DNA from: a virus | Virus record (IMG/VR): IMGVR_UViG_3300044547_000068 | Coordinates: 1 to 25,619 of that record | Length of the DNA stretch: 25,619 nt | Direction: 5' to 3' (one strand) | Shown here: one piece after another, positions 14,744 through 21,637 of the stretch | How positions within the stretch are numbered: the stretch's first letter is position 1 | Layout of the letters: each line of letters opens with the position of its first letter | Program-made: the position numbers and the translations under genes | Notes under the pieces: generated by a model | The model's input: only the letters and a program-made list of their open reading frames with translations | Database searches by the model: none | What the model was told of the DNA's origin: nothing

Positions 14744-14932
14744 ATGGCATATACAAAAGCTGCGGATGGTATTACTAAACAAGGTAAGACCAAAGGCAAA
14801 AATCTTGGTGATAGTGGTCCTACCGTCGCCATCCAACACGGTGGTAAAGGCAGCAAGGGCGGCAAAACCAATGAAGAAATGCTGAAGCTGGGCCGTGGTC
14901 TGGCTAAAGTAGCTAACCAAAAGCGAGGCTAA
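14744..14932 (+). CDS. Very small basic protein with N-terminal ADGIT motif
   Basis: The 62-residue product carries the shared motif at its N terminus (AADGITKQGKTKGKNLGD, residues 6-23), then QHGGKGSKGGKTNEEMLKLG and a basic end (LAKVANQKRG). It is the only copy in which the motif comes first. AGGAG (14733-14737) precedes the ATG. It is separated from the other motif genes by the adaptor, zinc-ribbon and HNH genes. Function unknown. Confidence 0.7.
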   Translation: MAYTKAADGITKQGKTKGKNLGDSGPTVAIQHGGKGSKGGKTNEEMLKLGRGLAKVANQKRG

Positions 14933-14933
14933 T

Positions 14934-15200
14934 ATGGCAACCTTTAGCAAAAAACTGATGGGCAAGGAAGTTGGCGATGCCAGCGTTTACGCCAAGCCCC
15001 ACACTATGTCTGGCAAAGCGGTGGCTATTTCTGGTAACCCCGGCAAAGAACCCAACCATAGCAAGTTGGACTCGTATGACGTAAGTGTAGGCAATATCAG
15101 CAAGTCCGCTGGTAATGAGCCTGTCAAAACCTCTGGAATTAAAATCCGTGGTACCGGCTGTGCTACCAAAGGTGTCATGGCCCGGGGGCCGATGGCATAA
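14934..15200 (+). CDS. Small conserved protein with GIKIRGTG-ATKG-MARGPMA tail
   Basis: The 88-residue product has a Lys/Ser/Gly-rich body (VYAKPHTMSGKAVAISGNPG) and a C-terminal tail SGIKIRGTGCATKGVMARGP. The tail is Gly/Lys/Arg-rich like the ADGIA motif and also ends in a short Met-containing block, but the residues differ; it may be a distant relative or a separate module. I have seen similar tails in other uncultured phages. It lies one base after the previous stop and three before the second adaptor. Function unknown. Confidence 0.7.
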   Translation: MATFSKKLMGKEVGDASVYAKPHTMSGKAVAISGNPGKEPNHSKLDSYDVSVGNISKSAGNEPVKTSGIKIRGTGCATKGVMARGPMA

Positions 15201-15202
15201 GT

Positions 15203-15883
15203 ATGAACTACGCTGCTCTAGTTACTGCGATCTCTGATTACACGGAGAACACGTTTACCACTACTGATATGAATACGTTCATTCAGCAGGCGGAGCAGCG
15301 TATATACAACACCGTTCAGTTCCCCTCGTTGCGCAAAAACGTAACAGGACTTTTAACATCCGGCAATAAGTACTTATCGTGCCCTGATGATTTTCTGTCC
15401 TCGTACTCTATCGCAATAATCAGTGGATACGGTACCGCCAATGAGACGTATACGTACTTACTGAACAAGGATGTAAACTTTCTCCGGGAAGCGTATCCAA
15501 ACCCTACAGATACTGGAATACCTAAGTATTACGCATTGTTTGGGCCAACTACAACTGCAGGGACTCCGCCAGTTCCTACAAACGAGTTGTCGTTTATTTT
15601 GGCTCCAACCCCTAATTCCGCGTACTACGCAGAGCTTCACTATTACTACTACCCAACCTCCATTACCACTGCATTGACTACATGGTTGGGCGATAACTTT
15701 GACACCGTGCTGCTTTATGGCGCATTGGTAGAGGCGTACACCTACATGAAGGGTGAGGCCGATATGGTTGCCTTATACACTGCGCGTTACCAAGAAGCGC
15801 TTGCACTTGCTAAACGTCTTGGCGATGGCCTTGAGAAGCAGGATAGCTACCGCAGCGGAACCTACCGAGTACCTGTCCGATGA
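15203..15883 (+). CDS. Phage adaptor protein (SU10-type)
   Basis: The 226-residue protein fits the SU10-type adaptor family, which joins the portal to the tail nozzle. It starts with helices (ALVTAISDYTENTFTTTDMN, FIQQAEQRIYNTVQFPSLRK), has a beta core (KYLSCPDDFLSSYSIAIIS, LSFILAPTPNSAYYAELHYY) and ends in helical WLGDNFDTVLLYGALVEAYT and YMKGEADMVALYTARYQEAL. The aromatic-rich YYAELHYYYYPT before the last helices is typical. Length is as expected. It overlaps the next gene by four bases (ATGA). Together with the protein at 12892 it gives two connector layers. Confidence 0.83.
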   Translation: MNYAALVTAISDYTENTFTTTDMNTFIQQAEQRIYNTVQFPSLRKNVTGLLTSGNKYLSCPDDFLSSYSIAIISGYGTANETYTYLLNKDVNFLREAYPNPTDTGIPKYYALFGPTTTAGTPPVPTNELSFILAPTPNSAYYAELHYYYYPTSITTALTTWLGDNFDTVLLYGALVEAYTYMKGEADMVALYTARYQEALALAKRLGDGLEKQDSYRSGTYRVPVR

Positions 15884-16293
15884 TCGTCCAAACACAGACC
15901 ACTTCGTTTAAAGCAGAGGTGTACCAAGCGGTACACAATCTGTTAACGAATACCATCAAGATTGCGTTGTATACGGCAAGCGCTAACCTTGACGAAGATA
16001 CCACGGTATATAGCACCACCAATGAGGTTGTAGCGTCAGGCTACACAGCAGGCGGAGCTGTTATGACAGGAGTAACGCTTAACACTTCTGGCTACACGGT
16101 CTACGTTAATTTTGCAAATGTTTCGTGGTCAACATCAGTGACAGCACGGTGTGCCTTGATTTACAATGCCAGCCAAGGAAATAAGTCCATTGTGGTGTTA
16201 GATTTTGGTTCAGATAAGACATCCACAGGCACGTTTACCATCACAATGCCAGCTAACACAGCTACCTCTGCGCTAATTCGCAGTTCAAATTAG
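15880..16293 (+). CDS. Conserved tail or connector protein, unknown
   Basis: The 137-residue protein contains FKAEVYQAVHNL, TIKIALYTASANLDEDTTVY (about residues 26-45), VVASGYTAGGAVMTGV and IVVLDFGSDKTSTGTFTITM. This recurring phage pattern comes right after adaptors and before fibre genes. It is beta-rich and soluble. Its position suggests a tail or fibre-attachment part. No named family comes to mind. Confidence 0.7.
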   Translation: MIVQTQTTSFKAEVYQAVHNLLTNTIKIALYTASANLDEDTTVYSTTNEVVASGYTAGGAVMTGVTLNTSGYTVYVNFANVSWSTSVTARCALIYNASQGNKSIVVLDFGSDKTSTGTFTITMPANTATSALIRSSN

Positions 16294-16301
16294 GGGTTTT
16301 T

Positions 16302-16880
16302 ATGTCCAATGAAGTCGCAAAATCAACAGATTCCGTAACTGCAGGTATGGTCGCAGGGACGCAATCCGTACAGCAAGCTAGCGGTGGTGGTGTATTTACT
16401 GTCCAGTGCTTCGACAAAGACGGAAACCTGAAGTGGGAAGAATCCGCGCATAACCTAGTTGTAAATACTGGTTTGCAAGACATGAACACCCAGTACTTCA
16501 AAGGCTCCAGCTACACCGCTGCGCTTTATTTAGGCTTGGTTACAGGACCCGGCTCCGGCACAACGTACGCTGCTGCGGATACGTTAGCATCACATGCAGG
16601 GTGGACTGAGTTCACAGACTACAGCGGTGCTCGCAAGGCGCTTACATTTGGTACAGCTACAACTGCAAACCCCTCAGTTATTAGCAACACAGCATCTCCA
16701 TCAGTGTTCACCATTTCTGGTGCTGGTGGCACTGTAGCAGGCGCGTTTCTATGTACTGTGTCTAGCGGCACATCAGGAACTTTATTTTCTGAAGCAGATT
16801 TCCAATCCCCCGGCGACCGCGCAGTTGTTTCTGGGGATACCCTGAATGTGGTTTACACGTTCAGCCTGACCGCTTCTTAA
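16302..16880 (+). CDS. Conserved tail-region protein, unknown
   Basis: The 192-residue product contains VFTVQCFDKDGNLKWEESAH (about residues 31-50), NLVVNTGLQDMNTQYFKGS and LYLGLVTGPGSGTTYAAADT, which recur in phage virion proteins next to the type encoded at 15880. It ends in a beta-rich, Thr/Ser-rich domain. No enzyme motif is seen. It is probably a tail or virion-surface protein made with its neighbours. Confidence 0.7.
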   Translation: MSNEVAKSTDSVTAGMVAGTQSVQQASGGGVFTVQCFDKDGNLKWEESAHNLVVNTGLQDMNTQYFKGSSYTAALYLGLVTGPGSGTTYAAADTLASHAGWTEFTDYSGARKALTFGTATTANPSVISNTASPSVFTISGAGGTVAGAFLCTVSSGTSGTLFSEADFQSPGDRAVVSGDTLNVVYTFSLTAS

Positions 16881-16892
16881 AAGTGATTCCGA

Positions 16893-17447
16893 GTGTTTGG
16901 CTTTGGGTCATTTGCTAGCGCTCCTTTTGCGTCTTTATCTGACGAGGCATCCAGCTTTGTTGGCGATGTGGCAGAGGCCGCTTCAGTAGTAGAAACCAAT
17001 GCCGCTTCTGTTGTTTTTCTCGGGGATTATTCTGAATCTACTTCAATAGCAGACACAGCAGCGGTAGTATCCCCAGTCTTTAGTTCCGCAGTAACTGAGG
17101 CTGGGTCAGTAGCAGATACAGCTAGCAGCCAAGCTGACTTTGTTCCACTTTATAACGAAGCCGTGTCTGGTGTTGATACACCTAGCGTAGGGGCTTCCAC
17201 GTTTAACACCTCCGCAGTTGAGGGCGCAAGCGGAGTGGATACGTCTACTGCTACAGCAACACTTGCAGCCAGCATACAAGACGCTGCAACAGCCATTGAT
17301 AATACAAATGGTTTGGCTCCGTGGGAAGTTATAGACGATTCACAAACTGCTGCATGGCAAGTAGGGAACACTGCCCAGACTCCTACATGGGGCGTAATAG
17401 GGACAGCGCAAACTGTTACGTGGCAGGTAATTAAGGCTAAAACATAA
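16893..17447 (+). CDS. Repeat protein of the tail region
   Basis: The 184-residue product starts from GTG, the only start available, since a stop lies in frame nine bases upstream. After FGFGSFASAPFASL come about six imperfect repeats of about 20 residues with the core EAxSVxDT (for example AEAASVVET, SESTSIADT, TEAGSVADT, NEAVSGVDT, VEGASGVDT, QDAATAIDN). The C-terminal 41 residues carry a second repeat of about 11 residues built on WxVIxxxQT (WEVIDDSQTAA, WQVGNTAQTPT, WGVIGTAQTVT). The layout suggests an elongated fibre or spacer. Function is unknown; no ribosome site is clear. Confidence 0.68.
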   Translation: MFGFGSFASAPFASLSDEASSFVGDVAEAASVVETNAASVVFLGDYSESTSIADTAAVVSPVFSSAVTEAGSVADTASSQADFVPLYNEAVSGVDTPSVGASTFNTSAVEGASGVDTSTATATLAASIQDAATAIDNTNGLAPWEVIDDSQTAAWQVGNTAQTPTWGVIGTAQTVTWQVIKAKT

Positions 17448-17456
17448 GGGATTTAT

Positions 17457-19685
17457 ATGGCGCTCGTAGTAAAAGACAGGGTAAAAGTAAGTACAACCAC
17501 AACAGGTACGGGTACACTTTCGCTAGGATCAGCCGCAACCGGATACCAAACTTTTAGCGTTATTGGGAACGGTAACACTACTTACTACACAATTTCAAGC
17601 GCTACAGGCTCAGAGTTTGAAGTTGGCATTGGAACGTACACCACTTCCGGTAATACCCTATCCCGTGACACTGTGCTGTCTTCCAGCAATGGCGGCTCAC
17701 TGGTTAGTTTTTCTGCGGGATCAAAAGATGTATTTGTAACTTATCCAGCAGAGCGTTCCGTTTACTTAGACTCCGCAGGTTCGTATCCAGTACAGAACAC
17801 ATTTAACGCCTTTAACGCTACAACAGCCACACTTACTGCGGGTACTGTAACTACCGCGCCTTCTACTGGAAATGACATTGCCAATAAGACCTACGTTGAC
17901 ACCATTGCATCGGCTGGCATCCATTACCACGCACCCGTATTCGTAGAATCACCCGATACTGCGGGTAACCTGAATGCAACCTACAACAACGGCGCTTCTG
18001 GTGTTGGGGCCACACTAACGAATGCGGGTACGCAAGTAGCGCTTACCATTGACGGCGTGTTGATGACGACTACCAAGCGGGTGTTGATATACAACCAGAC
18101 TAATGCGGCTCAAAACGGTGTTTACACCGTAACTACGGTCGGTAGCGTATCGACCAACTGGGTGCTGACACGCGCTACAGATGCCGATACCTATGCGCCT
18201 TCAAGCCCCAATTCACTTGGTCAAGGTGATGCGTTTTTTGTAACAAGTGGCGATACAGGCGCGGGTGAGGGTTATGTTTGCACAACCGTTGGGGTAATCA
18301 CCTTCGGTACTACAGCAATTACGTTTTCCCAGTTTAGTGCTGCAGTAACTTACAGCGCGGGCACGGGTTTAAACCTAAGCCCTTCGACAACATTTAACAT
18401 CTCAAACACTGCTGTAACGGCTGGTTCTTATGGTTTGGCTGGCTCTGTACCCACGATTGCTGTAAACGCCCAAGGGCAGATTACATCGGCTTCCAACACG
18501 GCTATTGCAATTGCAGCAGGCGCAGTTTCTGGACTAGCTACTTCAGCTACGACAGACACAACCAACGCAGCAAACATTACCTCTGGGACTCTGCCATCTG
18601 GACGGCTCTCTGGTAGCTACACAGGCGTTACTGGGGTTGGAACTCTGACTGCCGGTACTTGGACTGCGACTGCAATCGGGGCTGTATATGGGGGAACTGG
18701 CCTATCTTCCTACGCAGTTGGCGATATTCTGTACGCAGACACCACAACCTCACTGGCTAAACTTGCCGACGTAGCTGTAGGCAATGCGCTGATCTCTGGC
18801 GGCGTTGCTTCCGCGCCTAGCTATGGAAAGATTGGCTTGGCTACCCACGTAAGCGGAACCCTTCCTGTTGCCAACGGCGGTACAGGCGCAACAACATCCA
18901 CAGGTTCAGGTGCAGTAGTACTAGACACAAGCCCAACACTTGTAACTCCAGCACTGGGTACACCTACTTCTGGCAACTTTAGTACCGGAACATTTACATT
19001 CCCCACATTTAATCAAAACACTTCTGGAACAGCCGCAGGTTTATCTGCTACTTTAGCCGTTGCTTCTGGTGGTACAGGGGTAACAACTTCTACAGGCACA
19101 GGAAATGTTGTTTTATCGACAAGCCCGACCTTAGTAACCCCCGCATTAGGAACGCCAGTCTCAGGTGATTTCAGTACTGGGACATTTACATTCCCCACGT
19201 TTAATCAAAATACCTCTGGTACTGCTGCGGGGCTTTCCGCTACGCTTGCAATTGGTTCAGGCGGCACAGGCGCTACAACTTTGGCTGGGGCTTCGATTGC
19301 TACCTACACTGGCACAGAGACCCTGACCAACAAGACTATTACCAACCCAACGGTAACTGATTACGTAGAAAGCGTAGTTGCCATCGGCACGGTGACCACC
19401 ACAAACACTATTGCCCTGACTAACGGTACAGTGCAGACTGCAACATTAACAGCGTCAACAGCCTGTACGTTTACTATGCCCACTGCTACGGCAGGAAAGT
19501 CTTTTGTGTTGCTTCTTAAACAGGCGGCGACTACGGGGAACGGTACAGCAACATTTACAGGCGTTAAATGGAGTTCAGCAGGAGCTCCAACAATTACGGC
19601 TGCTGCGGGGAAAATGGACATCTTGACATTTATTGCTGACGGCACAAACTGGTACGGCTCTGCTGCACAAGGGTATACACCGTAA
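17457..19685 (+). CDS. Tail fibre protein
   Basis: The 742-residue protein is Thr/Ser/Gly/Ala-rich. Its N-terminal about 105 residues (VVKDRVKVSTTTTGTGTLSL, then FEVGIGTYTTSGNTLSRDTV and FVTYPAERSVY) form a conserved attachment module seen in many uncultured phages. Then follow a KTYVDTIASAGIHYHAPVFV segment, beta-rich fibre parts and, at residues 472-599, two tandem 64-residue repeats containing TGATTSTGSGAVVLDTSPTL. The C-terminal domain (about 600-742) includes ETLTNKTITNPTVTDY and may be a tip or trimerisation unit. It overlaps the next gene by one base (TAATG), as fibres often do with their adhesin or chaperone. Confidence 0.85.
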   Translation: MALVVKDRVKVSTTTTGTGTLSLGSAATGYQTFSVIGNGNTTYYTISSATGSEFEVGIGTYTTSGNTLSRDTVLSSSNGGSLVSFSAGSKDVFVTYPAERSVYLDSAGSYPVQNTFNAFNATTATLTAGTVTTAPSTGNDIANKTYVDTIASAGIHYHAPVFVESPDTAGNLNATYNNGASGVGATLTNAGTQVALTIDGVLMTTTKRVLIYNQTNAAQNGVYTVTTVGSVSTNWVLTRATDADTYAPSSPNSLGQGDAFFVTSGDTGAGEGYVCTTVGVITFGTTAITFSQFSAAVTYSAGTGLNLSPSTTFNISNTAVTAGSYGLAGSVPTIAVNAQGQITSASNTAIAIAAGAVSGLATSATTDTTNAANITSGTLPSGRLSGSYTGVTGVGTLTAGTWTATAIGAVYGGTGLSSYAVGDILYADTTTSLAKLADVAVGNALISGGVASAPSYGKIGLATHVSGTLPVANGGTGATTSTGSGAVVLDTSPTLVTPALGTPTSGNFSTGTFTFPTFNQNTSGTAAGLSATLAVASGGTGVTTSTGTGNVVLSTSPTLVTPALGTPVSGDFSTGTFTFPTFNQNTSGTAAGLSATLAIGSGGTGATTLAGASIATYTGTETLTNKTITNPTVTDYVESVVAIGTVTTTNTIALTNGTVQTATLTASTACTFTMPTATAGKSFVLLLKQAATTGNGTATFTGVKWSSAGAPTITAAAGKMDILTFIADGTNWYGSAAQGYTP
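18870..19253 (+). repeat. Two tandem 192-base repeats inside the tail fibre gene
   Basis: Units run 18870-19061 and 19062-19253, each 64 codons, with a broken third unit from 19254 (GSGGTGATT). Protein sequence is largely conserved (TSPTLVTPALGTP, FSTGTFTFPTFNQNTSGTAA), while third codon positions differ widely. The duplication is therefore not recent and its protein sequence has been kept. Confidence 0.88.
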
Positions 19686-20560
19686 TGTTTGCTGCTAAAA
19701 ACTTCTTTCTAGCCGCTGTAGGAGGAGTTCCTGACTTTACGTTTAACCTCACTACGGGGTCAAACTTAAATTTAAGAACGCAAGCATTGGCAGCAGGCTG
19801 GGGCGGGGCGGCAAAGGTAATTGCAACAGTACCTTCTAGTAATACAATCAGCGGAACCGGGTCTAGCACGGCTTTAACCATTGACGGGTCATTTCCGTTA
19901 GGTGTAACGCTTGTAAACAGCGGAACAATTCAAGGCTATACCGGCTCTACCGGCTCTACCGGCTCTGCAGGGACTAATGGCGCTGCGGGCGGAGGAGGTG
20001 GTGGCGGGTTTGGAACTAGTAGTAATGGGTCTGCTGGTAGTGCTGGTGGTGCTGCTGGCAACGGGGGCACTGGAGGTACTGGAGGTACAGGGGGGCTAGC
20101 TATTTTGGCTTCCGTGCCTGTATCTATAAACAATATAAATACTATTTCAGGGGGCACCGGTGGCACTGGGGGTGCAGGTGGGTCGGCAGGGACACGTTCA
20201 GGCGGTGGAGGGGGAGGAGGCGGCGGTGGAGTAACCTCTCAAGGAGGGAAAAATCCCAATTTAAATTATTCAGGGGGCGCTGGAGGAAACGGATATAGTG
20301 TTGCTGGCGGCGGCCCTTTCTCCGGTGCCGCTGGCGGTGGAGGTTCATCACCTGCTGGGCGGGGCGGGGATGGGGGTGGCTCAGGATCAGCGGGGGCCGC
20401 GGGTCAAACTGGAACAACTCTTGGTGGAGGAGGGGGTGCTGCTGGGGCAGCAGGGTCTAGCGGAGGTTCAGGAGCTAGCGGGGCAACTGGTGCGTACATA
20501 TCAGGCAACTCAAATGTTACATGGATAGCCTTTGGAACAAGAAACGGAACAGCAACATGA
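19685..20560 (+). CDS. Polyglycine adhesin, gp38-like tail fibre tip
   Basis: The 291-residue protein has an N-terminal domain (PDFTFNLTTGSNLNLRTQAL, GWGGAAKVIATVPSSNTISG, residues 16-82), then a Gly/Ala/Ser-rich region (83-270) with runs of up to eight or more glycines, and a C-terminal ISGNSNVTWIAFGTRNGTAT. The closest known type is the gp38 receptor-binding protein of S16-like T-even phages, in which polyglycine II helices pack into a tip. Glycine blocks alternate with short loops (for example KNPNLNYS, ILASVPVSINNINT) that may contact the receptor. It overlaps the fibre gene by one base and the next gene by four. The resemblance is by composition and context. Confidence 0.72.
   Translation: MFAAKNFFLAAVGGVPDFTFNLTTGSNLNLRTQALAAGWGGAAKVIATVPSSNTISGTGSSTALTIDGSFPLGVTLVNSGTIQGYTGSTGSTGSAGTNGAAGGGGGGGFGTSSNGSAGSAGGAAGNGGTGGTGGTGGLAILASVPVSINNINTISGGTGGTGGAGGSAGTRSGGGGGGGGGGVTSQGGKNPNLNYSGGAGGNGYSVAGGGPFSGAAGGGGSSPAGRGGDGGGSGSAGAAGQTGTTLGGGGGAAGAAGSSGGSGASGATGAYISGNSNVTWIAFGTRNGTAT
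19940..19966 (+). repeat. Three tandem 9-base repeats in the adhesin gene
   Basis: ACCGGCTCT occurs three times in a row, encoding Thr-Gly-Ser three times at the entrance of the glycine-rich region. ACTGGAGGT occurs twice at 20069-20086. Multiples of nine bases keep the frame, so slippage would change loop or helix length without breaking the gene. Confidence 0.85.
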
Positions 20561-20985
20561 TTAAATATAAAATTATCGAAGCAAACCCAGAATCGCATTC
20601 CATTATTGTGCGTTTTTATACCGATACAATTACAGAACATATGCTGTCAGTTGATACTGTTAACGGTGTAGTTCTTAGGGCAAGGACGGATTATTCATTT
20701 GACCTGCCTATACCCGCGCCTACAGGATTAGAGCTAAATAAGTTTATTAGTGCTCGCGCCCCTACAGCATGGTTGGAAGCACAAGAAAATATACGCAACC
20801 CAAATATTGATACATCGTTAGCTGTCATTATCCCGCTAGTAGGGCGAGAAGTTGAAGCTCTTCCGTTTAATGAAACATTACCATTAATAGCTGCTACATT
20901 TACCACGGACTTAAATGGTAATGTAGCCAATAGGAGTAATGCTGGGACCGCTGGAAATATATCAGAAACGATTACCGTACTTTAA
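20557..20985 (+). CDS. Conserved protein after the adhesin, possible fibre accessory
   Basis: The 142-residue product starts MIKYKIIEANPESHSIIVRF and contains HMLSVDTVNGVVLRARTDYS and APTGLELNKFISARAPTAWL. ATG 20557 overlaps the adhesin stop (ATGA), so I prefer it to an earlier in-frame ATG at 20521 inside the adhesin. The product is a mixed alpha/beta soluble protein with no catalytic motif. Genes right after an adhesin often encode fibre-assembly chaperones or small tail parts; that is the only hint of function here. Confidence 0.68.
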   Translation: MIKYKIIEANPESHSIIVRFYTDTITEHMLSVDTVNGVVLRARTDYSFDLPIPAPTGLELNKFISARAPTAWLEAQENIRNPNIDTSLAVIIPLVGREVEALPFNETLPLIAATFTTDLNGNVANRSNAGTAGNISETITVL

Positions 20986-20988
20986 TAT

Positions 20989-21519
20989 ATGGCGTACCTA
21001 GTTTCAAAACCCAGTGAATTTACAGCGCTACATCTTAGAGTTGTTACCAGTATATGGGAGTACAAAGGAGATGTTCAGGTAGTAGGGTTTCGTGCGCCGC
21101 TGGGTGGAGATGATCCGTTTATAAAATCCATAATAAGTAAAGGCTCATGCCGTATGGAGTACCCCGGTACCGAATACCCTGATGTTATTGGGGCCGCGCC
21201 AAATTGCGATATCTTCCCAGCACCAAATTCAACGGGCAAACAATTATTTAGGATGACCATCTTAGAAGACAATACAGAAGTACAGTGCATACAACCACAA
21301 TTGGGGTATAGGGTTATTACAGATAAAGACGTTAACCTTGATGCTGGGAATACGCTAGCTGTAGCTAAAGGGGTAATGGTTCTTGTGTTTGGGGACGACT
21401 ACACAATCAATGGTGACGCACAAGAAGGTTTCCACATGTTTGCAGTTCAAAACAATGATGTTGTGGTGGCGGCTAATTCAACGTGCAGGATCATAGTCTT
21501 TGAATCTATACCCGTATAA
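20989..21519 (+). CDS. Unknown beta-rich protein
   Basis: The 176-residue product (start YLVSKPSEFTALHLRVVTSI) has several beta strands, for example VQVVGFRAPLGG, ITDKDVNLDAGNTLAVAKGV and a C-terminal VVVAANSTCRIIVFES. The layout recalls a cupin-like barrel, but the His/Glu metal motif is not present. It lies three bases after the previous gene and has no clear ribosome site. It may be a virion surface protein. I do not recognise a family. Confidence 0.6.
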   Translation: MAYLVSKPSEFTALHLRVVTSIWEYKGDVQVVGFRAPLGGDDPFIKSIISKGSCRMEYPGTEYPDVIGAAPNCDIFPAPNSTGKQLFRMTILEDNTEVQCIQPQLGYRVITDKDVNLDAGNTLAVAKGVMVLVFGDDYTINGDAQEGFHMFAVQNNDVVVAANSTCRIIVFESIPV

Positions 21520-21529
21520 AAAGGTTGAT

Positions 21530-21637
21530 ATGCTATTTATTGCTTGGCAATTCGTAAAACTTTTAGTACTTTTCCCTATTTACAAGTACGTAAAACACAA
21601 ACGCAAACTACAAAAGGAAAAACAACATGCAATTTGA
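21530..21637 (+). CDS. Small single-helix membrane protein (35 aa)
   Basis: The frame runs 35 codons: MLFIAWQFVKLLVLFPIYKY, then VKHKRKLQKEKQHAI. Residues 2-20 form a hydrophobic membrane helix and the rest is strongly basic, so the C terminus is probably cytoplasmic. AAAAGG (21519-21524) lies five bases before the ATG. It overlaps the hydrolase gene by 11 bases in another frame and fills the whole gap before it. The coding evidence is the ribosome site, the sensible membrane topology and the overlap; a possible role is a membrane partner of the hydrolase or a small holin-like protein. Confidence 0.5.
   Translation: MLFIAWQFVKLLVLFPIYKYVKHKRKLQKEKQHAI

Noticed and set aside
15880-17447. Tail assembly chaperone frameshift or tape measure gene as in long-tailed phages
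   Set aside because: No slippery site with overlapping frames and no long helical gene are present; the genes here are short and beta-rich.
19685-20560. Diversity-generating retroelement target in the adhesin
   Set aside because: No reverse transcriptase or template repeat is visible, and the variable-looking part is repeat-rich rather than an A-mutagenised C-terminal lectin fold.
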